A stretch of DNA of 64,000 nucleotides, taken from assembly GCF_003590095.1 (NCBI RefSeq), contig NC_039495.1, positions 2,527,589-2,591,588 of the forward strand, read 5' to 3'. A program made the position numbers and the translations under genes. This document shows, piece after piece, positions 59,159-64,000 of the stretch (position 1 is the first letter of the stretch; every line of letters begins with the position of its first letter). The DNA comes from Trichoplusia ni (Eukaryota; Arthropoda; Insecta; Lepidoptera; Noctuidae). The notes below the pieces were generated by a model. It was not told where the DNA came from. It searched no databases and saw nothing but the letters and a program-made list of their open reading frames with translations.

Positions 59159-59167
59159 TTCAATTAT

Positions 59168-59236
59168 AAAGAATTAGTTAAATAAATAACATAAATATGT
59201 CAAATTTAAATTATTACTTATATGTAATATTCTTTT
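59168..59236 (+). tRNA. trnD: mitochondrial tRNA-Asp (GTC)
   Basis: AAAGAAT pairs with ATTCTTT, and the anticodon region ATATGTCAAAT gives GTC. It directly precedes atp8. Confidence 0.92.
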
Positions 59237-59398
59237 ATTCCTCAAATAATACCTATTAATTGATTATTTTCCTTTGTTTTTTTCGTTTGTATTTATTTAA
59301 TTTTTAATATTATAAATTATTATATTTTTAATACAAAAATTTCTAAAAATAATAAAAATATTAATATTAAATTAAAAAATTTAACTTGAAAATGATAA
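59237..59398 (+). CDS. atp8: ATP synthase subunit 8
   Basis: Membrane subunit of the ATP synthase stator. It starts with ATT and encodes 53 residues, beginning IPQMMPINWLFSFVFF and ending NLTWKW with TAA. One N-terminal membrane helix is followed by a basic C-terminus; length is normal for Lepidoptera. The last seven bases, ATGATAA, overlap the atp6 start, the conserved insect arrangement for co-translation. Confidence 0.95.
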
Positions 59399-60069
59399 GA
59401 AATTTATTTTCAATTTTTGATCCTTCCACTAATTTATTTAATATTCCTTTTAATTGAATTAGAACTATTTTAGGAATTATATTTATTCCATATTCATTTT
59501 GATTAATCCCAAATCGTCATTTTATTATATGAAATCTTATTCTATCTAAACTTCATAATGAATTTAAAACATTACTAAAAAATAATTATTTTCAAGGATC
59601 TACATTTATTTTTATTTCAATATTTTCTTTTGTTTTATTTAATAATTTTCTAGGATTATTTCCTTATATTTTTACTAGAACTAGTCATTTAACTTTATCA
59701 TTATCTATTTCTTTACCTTTATGATTAAGATTTATATTATATGGATGAATTAATAATTCTCAACATATATTTATTCATATAATCCCTCAAGGTACTCCTG
59801 GTATTTTAATGCCATTTATAGTTTTAATTGAAACTATTAGAAATATTATTCGGCCAGGAACATTAGCTGTTCGTCTAACAGCTAATATAATTGCAGGTCA
59901 TTTATTAATAACTTTATTAAGAAATAATGGCCCAAATTTACCTACATATTTTATTATTTTACTTGTTTTAGTTCAAATTCTTTTATTAATTTTAGAGTCA
60001 GCAGTTGCGGTTATTCAATCATATGTTATTGCAATTTTAAGAACTTTATATTCTAGAGAAGTTAATTAA
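59392..60069 (+). CDS. atp6: ATP synthase subunit a
   Basis: Proton-channel subunit of the inner-membrane ATP synthase, 225 residues. It starts with ATG inside the atp8 end, and TGA codons read as Trp. NNFLGLFPYIFTSTSHLTLS and PGTLAVRLTANMIAGHLLIT are present; the second carries the essential Arg. It ends YSSEVN with TAA. The frame is intact throughout, unlike cox2 and nad3. Confidence 0.96.
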
Positions 60070-60079
60070 TTATTAATAA

Positions 60080-60868
60080 ATGAAAACAAATTTTAATCAC
60101 CCATTTCATTTAGTAGATTATAGTCCTTGACCATTAACAGGGGCTATTGGAGTTATAGTATTAGTTACTGGTATAGTAAAATGATTTCACAATTTCAATA
60201 TAAATTTATTAATATTAGGATATTTAATTGTAATTTTAACAATATTTCAATGATGACGAGATGTATGTCGAGAAGGAACTTTACAAGGTAAACATACTAT
60301 TTTAGTAACAAAAGGATTACGATGAGGAATAATTTTATTTATTGTATCTGAAATTTTTTTTTTCGTTTCTTTTTTTTGAGCTTTTTTTCATAGTAGATTA
60401 GCCCCTAATATTGAAATTGGAGCTATCTGACCCCCAACAAGTATTACTCCTTTTAACCCATTTCAAATTCCCTTATTAAATACAATTATCTTAATTAGTT
60501 CAGGGGTTTCAATTACATGAGCACATCATGCAATTATAGAAAATAATAATTCTCAGATAACTCAAGGTTTATTTATTACAATTATTTTAGGAATTTATTT
60601 TACAATTCTTCAAGCCTATGAATATTTTGAAGCTCCTTTTACAATTGCTGATAGTATTTATGGTTCTGTTTTTTTTATAGCAACAGGATTTCATGGACTT
60701 CATGTAATTATTGGAACATTATTTTTATTAATTTGCTTAATTCGGCATTTAAATAATCATTTTTCTCAATCCCATCATTTTGGATTTGAAGCAGCAGCAT
60801 GATACTGACATTTTGTAGATGTAGTTTGATTATTCCTTTATATTTCAATTTATTGATGAGGAAACTAA
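60080..60868 (+). CDS. cox3: Cytochrome c oxidase subunit III
   Basis: Core subunit III of complex IV, 262 residues from ATG (MKTNFNHPFHLVDYSPWPLT) to TAA (WWGN-stop). Seven membrane segments are expected. WWRDVCREGTLQGKHT, SGVSITWAHH and FGFEAAAWYWHFVDVVW are all present. Total length and the T-run near 60354-60369 fit an unbroken frame. Confidence 0.96.
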
Positions 60869-60870
60869 TT

Positions 60871-60935
60871 ATTTATATAATATATTTAGTATATTTGACT
60901 TCCAATCAAAAAGTTTAAAAATTTTAATATAAATA
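60871..60935 (+). tRNA. trnG: mitochondrial tRNA-Gly (TCC)
   Basis: ATTTATA pairs with TATAAAT. TTGACTTCCAATCAA gives anticodon TCC. Between cox3 and nad3 as usual. Confidence 0.95.
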
Positions 60936-60938
60936 ATC

Positions 60939-61288
60939 ATTTTAATAATAAATATTTTTTTTTAATTATATTAATTTCTAATATTATAATATTTTTATCA
61001 ATTATTTTATCAAAAAAAACTTACTCTGATCGAGAAAAATCTTCCCCATTTGAATGTGGATTTGACCCTAAATCTTCAGCTCGAATACCTTTTTCTTTAC
61101 ATTTTTTCTTAATTACAGTAATTTTTTTAATTTTTGATGTTGAAATTGCCTTAATTTTCCCTATTATTCCCTTATTTAAATTAGTAAATTTTATTTTATG
61201 AACTAAAATTAGTTTTTTTTTTATTTGTATTTTATTAATTGGAGTATATCATGAATGAAATCAAAATATATTAAATTGAACAAATTAA
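60939..61288 (+). pseudogene. nad3: nad3 with a 1-nt deletion near the 5' end
   Basis: NADH dehydrogenase subunit 3 (complex I). The body reads SKKTYSDREKSSPFECGFDP, then FDVEIALIFPIIPL, and ends QNMLNWTN with TAA at 61286. The usual ATT start at 60939 is in a different frame. The T-run at 60955-60963 has 9 T where 7 or 10 would restore the frame, and no ATN start lies upstream in the frame of the body. With one base added the gene would have the normal 117 codons including stop. Homopolymer sequencing error or NUMT decay. Confidence 0.85.
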
Positions 61289-61353
61289 GGATTATAGTTT
61301 AAATAAAACATTTGATTTGCATTCAAATAATATTGAAATTTCAATTTATCTTA
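61288..61353 (+). tRNA. trnA: mitochondrial tRNA-Ala (TGC)
   Basis: TTGATTTGCATTCAA gives anticodon TGC. The acceptor is AGGATTA/TTATCTT with one wobble and one mismatch. Its first base overlaps the nad3 stop. Confidence 0.9.
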
Positions 61354-61414
61354 AATAAGAAGCAATTTTGCATTTAATTTCGACTTAAAAGATAGAGTTA
61401 ATTACTCCTTATTT
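61354..61414 (+). tRNA. trnR: mitochondrial tRNA-Arg (TCG)
   Basis: TTAATTTCGACTTAA gives anticodon TCG. AATAAG pairs with CTTATT; the ends are accurate to 1-2 nt. Confidence 0.88.
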
Positions 61415-61415
61415 A

Positions 61416-61482
61416 TTAATTGAAACCAAAATAGAGGTATATCACTGTTAATGATAAAATTGAATTATATATTCCAATTAAA
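61416..61482 (+). tRNA. trnN: mitochondrial tRNA-Asn (GTT)
   Basis: TTAATTG pairs with CAATTAA. ATCACTGTTAATGAT gives anticodon GTT. Confidence 0.95.
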
Positions 61483-61485
61483 TAA

Positions 61486-61551
61486 GAAATATAAAGTTTA
61501 AAATTGGGCTGCTAACTTAATTTTTAGTGGTTAAATTCCATTAATATTTCT
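61486..61551 (+). tRNA. trnS1: mitochondrial tRNA-Ser1 (GCT)
   Basis: GAAATAT pairs with ATATTTC. TTGGGCTGCTAACTTAA gives anticodon GCT, reading AGN as Ser. The D-arm is reduced, as in most animals. Confidence 0.93.
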
Positions 61552-61617
61552 ATTTATATAGTTTAAATTAAAACTTTACATTTTCATTGTAAAAATAAAA
61601 AAAATTTTTTATAAATA
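61552..61617 (+). tRNA. trnE: mitochondrial tRNA-Glu (TTC)
   Basis: ATTTATA pairs with TATAAAT. TTACATTTTCATTGTAA gives anticodon TTC. The 3' end overlaps trnF on the other strand by 1-2 nt. Confidence 0.95.
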
Positions 61618-61682
61618 TTTAAAAATAAACCTATTTCCTTAATATCTTCAATATTATGCTCTAATATATAAGCTATTTAAAT
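61616..61682 (-). tRNA. trnF: mitochondrial tRNA-Phe (GAA)
   Basis: On minus ATTTAAA pairs with TTTAAAT. ATATTGAAGATAT gives anticodon GAA. It begins right after the nad5 stop. Confidence 0.95.
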
Positions 61683-63431
61683 TTAATTTATAATTAATAT
61701 AATTATGAATAATATAAATATTATTCACATAACAAATCTATATAAGTAAATCTTAAAATTATTTATTTGAAATATACTGTAAATTATAGAATATTTTTTA
61801 ATAATTATTATTATACCATAACCTCTATATACTTCTCTTCACCCTAAATCAATATTTTTTAATAAATTTTGACCATAATTTAAAAAATAATATCTAACCC
61901 CATAAGTAGATAAATTAGGTATAAATCATATTATTCTTAAAAAACTACTTATATTATAAGTTAAAATAAATTTATTTATAGAATAAATTTTTATATTACT
62001 CACTAAATATCCTAAAATACCTCCAACAATTCTTACATAAATTACTATTATTTTTATATTAAAAGGTAAATAAATCATATAAGGATAAGAAAAAATTATT
62101 CATCTTAAAGATCTTCCTCTAATTACTCTTATAAATAATAAAACAAATATTCTTTTTAATATTGTATAATCTTCATCATATAAATTATAAATTCTAATTA
62201 AATTATAATCATTAATTATTAAATATATAATTAAACGAAATCTGTAAAATATTGTTAATCCAGTTGATAAATAATATAATAAAAAAATCATAAAATTTAA
62301 ATTTCTAAATCTTACTATTTCTAAAATTAAATCTTTTGAATAAAACCCAGCTAAAAATGGAATTCCACATAAAGCTATATTAGAAATATTTATACATAAA
62401 GAAGTTAAAGGAATGTAAAAACTTATACCCCCTATAAATCGAATATCTTGTATATCATTTATTATATGAATAATAACCCCAGCACACATAAATAATAAAG
62501 CTTTAAATATAGCATGAGTTAATAAATGAAAAAAAGCTAAATCAGGTAATCCTATTCTTAAAATTCTTATTATTAAACCTAATTGTCTTAAAGTAGATAA
62601 AGCAATAATTTTTTTTAAATCAAATTCATAATTAGCTGCAATCCCAGCTATAAATATAGTTAATCCAGATAATAATAATAATAATTTTAAAAAAAATGTA
62701 TTTAATAATAATATATTAAAACGAATCAATAAATAAACCCCAGCTGTAACTAAAGTTGATGAATGAACTAATGCTGAAACCGGAGTAGGAGCCGCTATAG
62801 CTGCTGGTAATCAAGAACTAAAAGGAATTTGGGCTCTTTTTGTTATCGCTGCTATAATAATTATTCTTCTAATTATAGTTATTTCTCAGTCATTATTCAT
62901 AAACTCTAAATAAAAAATATAATTTCATCTCCCATAATTTATTATTCATGAAATAACCATTAAAATAAAAACATCCCCAATCCGATTGGATAAAGCAGTT
63001 AATATCCCAGCATTATATGATTTTAAATTTTGATAATAAATTACTAAACAGTAAGATACTAACCCTAAACCATCTCAACCTAATAAAATTCTAATAATAT
63101 TAGGACTAATAATTAATAATATTATAGAAAAAACAAATAATAAAACTAAAATAATAAATCGTCTTAAATTTAATTCTGATCTTATATATCTTTTTCTATA
63201 AAAAATAACTACTGAAGAAATTAAAAAAACAAATATTATAAATAATAAAGATATTCAATCTAACAAAATTGATATAATAATTCTTATTGAATTAAAAGAA
63301 ATAATTTCCCACTCTAAAAAAATTACTATATTATTTATAAGAAAATAAATTATAAAGATAAAATTTAATATTCTTATAAAAAATAGAAAAAAAAATGAAA
63401 TAAAACAAATTGAATATTTTATATTATTAAT
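61683..63431 (-). CDS. nad5: NADH dehydrogenase subunit 5
   Basis: Proton-pumping membrane subunit of complex I, 582 residues in one frame when TGA is read as Trp and AGA as Ser. The start is ATT at 63431-63429, just after trnH, and the stop TAA at 61685-61683 abuts trnF. Landmarks: LLGWDGLGLVSYCLVIYYQN, NRIGDVFILMVISWMM, PFSSWLPAAMAAPTPVSALV then HSSTLVTAG, and FHLLTHAIFKALLFMCAG. With the standard code it falls into pieces, hence its absence as one long frame. No frameshift seen: start, middle and stop are in register. Confidence 0.95.
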
Positions 63432-63497
63432 AATTTAAAATGAATTAAATCATATTTTTGACACCACAAATCAATATTTTTATTAAATTATTTAAAT
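63432..63497 (-). tRNA. trnH: mitochondrial tRNA-His (GTG)
   Basis: On minus ATTTAAA pairs with TTTAAAT. TTGATTTGTGGTGTCAA gives anticodon GTG. It separates nad4 and nad5. Confidence 0.95.
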
Positions 63498-64000
63498 AAA
63501 ATCAAATTATTCTATAATCAATTTTTATAATTATAATATTTAAAGGAAATCAATGTAATATTAATATTAAATATTCTCGAGAAACTCCTATATAATATCT
63601 ATAAATTCCAGAATAATATTTACCATGTTGAACAAAAGAATATAAATATAATCTATACCCAGCTCTAAAAAAAGAAATTAATATTAATATAATTATAGAA
63701 ATTCAAGATCATCTCATTAATCTATTAATTAATCTAATCTCTCCTATTAAATTTAATCTAGGTGGAGCTGCCATATTTGAAGACATTAATAAAAATCACC
63801 ATAATCTTATTGAAGGTATAAAATTTATTATACCCTTATTAATATATAATCTACGACTATGTAAACGTTCATATCTAATATTAGCTAAACAAAATATTCC
63901 TGAAGAACATAAACCATGACCAATTATAAGAATGTAAGAACCAATAAATCCTCAATAATTTATTACCATAATTCCTCTAATAACAATTCTTATATGAGCA
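63498..64000 (-). CDS. nad4: NADH dehydrogenase subunit 4, C-terminal part
   Basis: Proton-pumping subunit of complex I. The minus frame reads AHMSIVISGIMVMNYWGFIG, SYILMIGHGLCSSGMFCLAN, MSSNMAAPPSLNLMGEISLI and SFVQHGKYYSGIYS, ending with an incomplete stop T at 63498 against trnH. About 167 codons of roughly 446 are present; the 5' part lies beyond the right edge. Confidence 0.95.

Overview
The window is a piece of a lepidopteran (moth or butterfly) nuclear scaffold joined through a gap of exactly 1,000 Ns (57774-58773) to a stretch of lepidopteran mitochondrial DNA. The nuclear part is AT-rich and intron-rich. It carries nuclear tRNA genes with internal promoters and T-run terminators, and repeats typical of Lepidoptera: Helitron-like elements ending in CTAG, tRNA-derived SINEs, a SINE whose head resembles 5S rRNA, MITEs and LINE ends. 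The mitochondrial part is about 80% AT, uses TGA as Trp and has the standard insect gene order.

Nuclear layout. The left edge holds the first coding exon (2356-2506, minus) of a secreted protein. Its predicted mature N-terminus is histidine, as in LPMO-like or BIM1-like copper proteins. Its downstream exons lie outside the window, and a clear splice acceptor at 2643/2644 shows that non-coding exons lie upstream. Candidate ones are a 23-nt exon near 25.0 kb and a GC-rich promoter/first exon near 44.8-45.2 kb. From 2.6 to 51 kb there is no other convincing protein gene. That stretch contains two nuclear tRNA genes (Glu, Met), scattered repeats, two CpG-rich promoter-like islands and simple repeats; tRNA-Ser lies further left at 0.8 kb.

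From 51438 to 57517 (minus) lie the last seven coding exons of an RPS6KC1/RSKL-type gene: a MIT domain followed by a degenerate AGC-type kinase domain. All exon phases join without a break. A tRNA-Ile gene and several transposable elements sit in its introns. The 5' exons, which should encode a PX domain, are missing because the sequence runs into the N gap.

Mitochondrial layout (58774-64000): cox2 (3' part), trnK, trnD, atp8, atp6, cox3, trnG, nad3, trnA, trnR, trnN, trnS1, trnE, then on minus trnF, nad5, trnH and nad4 (3' part). cox2 has two 1-nt deletions and nad3 has one; atp8, atp6 and cox3 are open, and nad5 is in register from its start codon to its stop. The most likely explanation is a scaffolding misjoin to an under-polished mitochondrial contig. 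A nuclear mitochondrial insertion (NUMT) is the alternative.

I found no bacterial operon, CRISPR array, phage or new biochemical system. The most interesting items are the 5S-like SINE with an intact 18-bp target duplication, the unclassified transposon ORF inside the kinase gene, and the nuclear-mitochondrial join.
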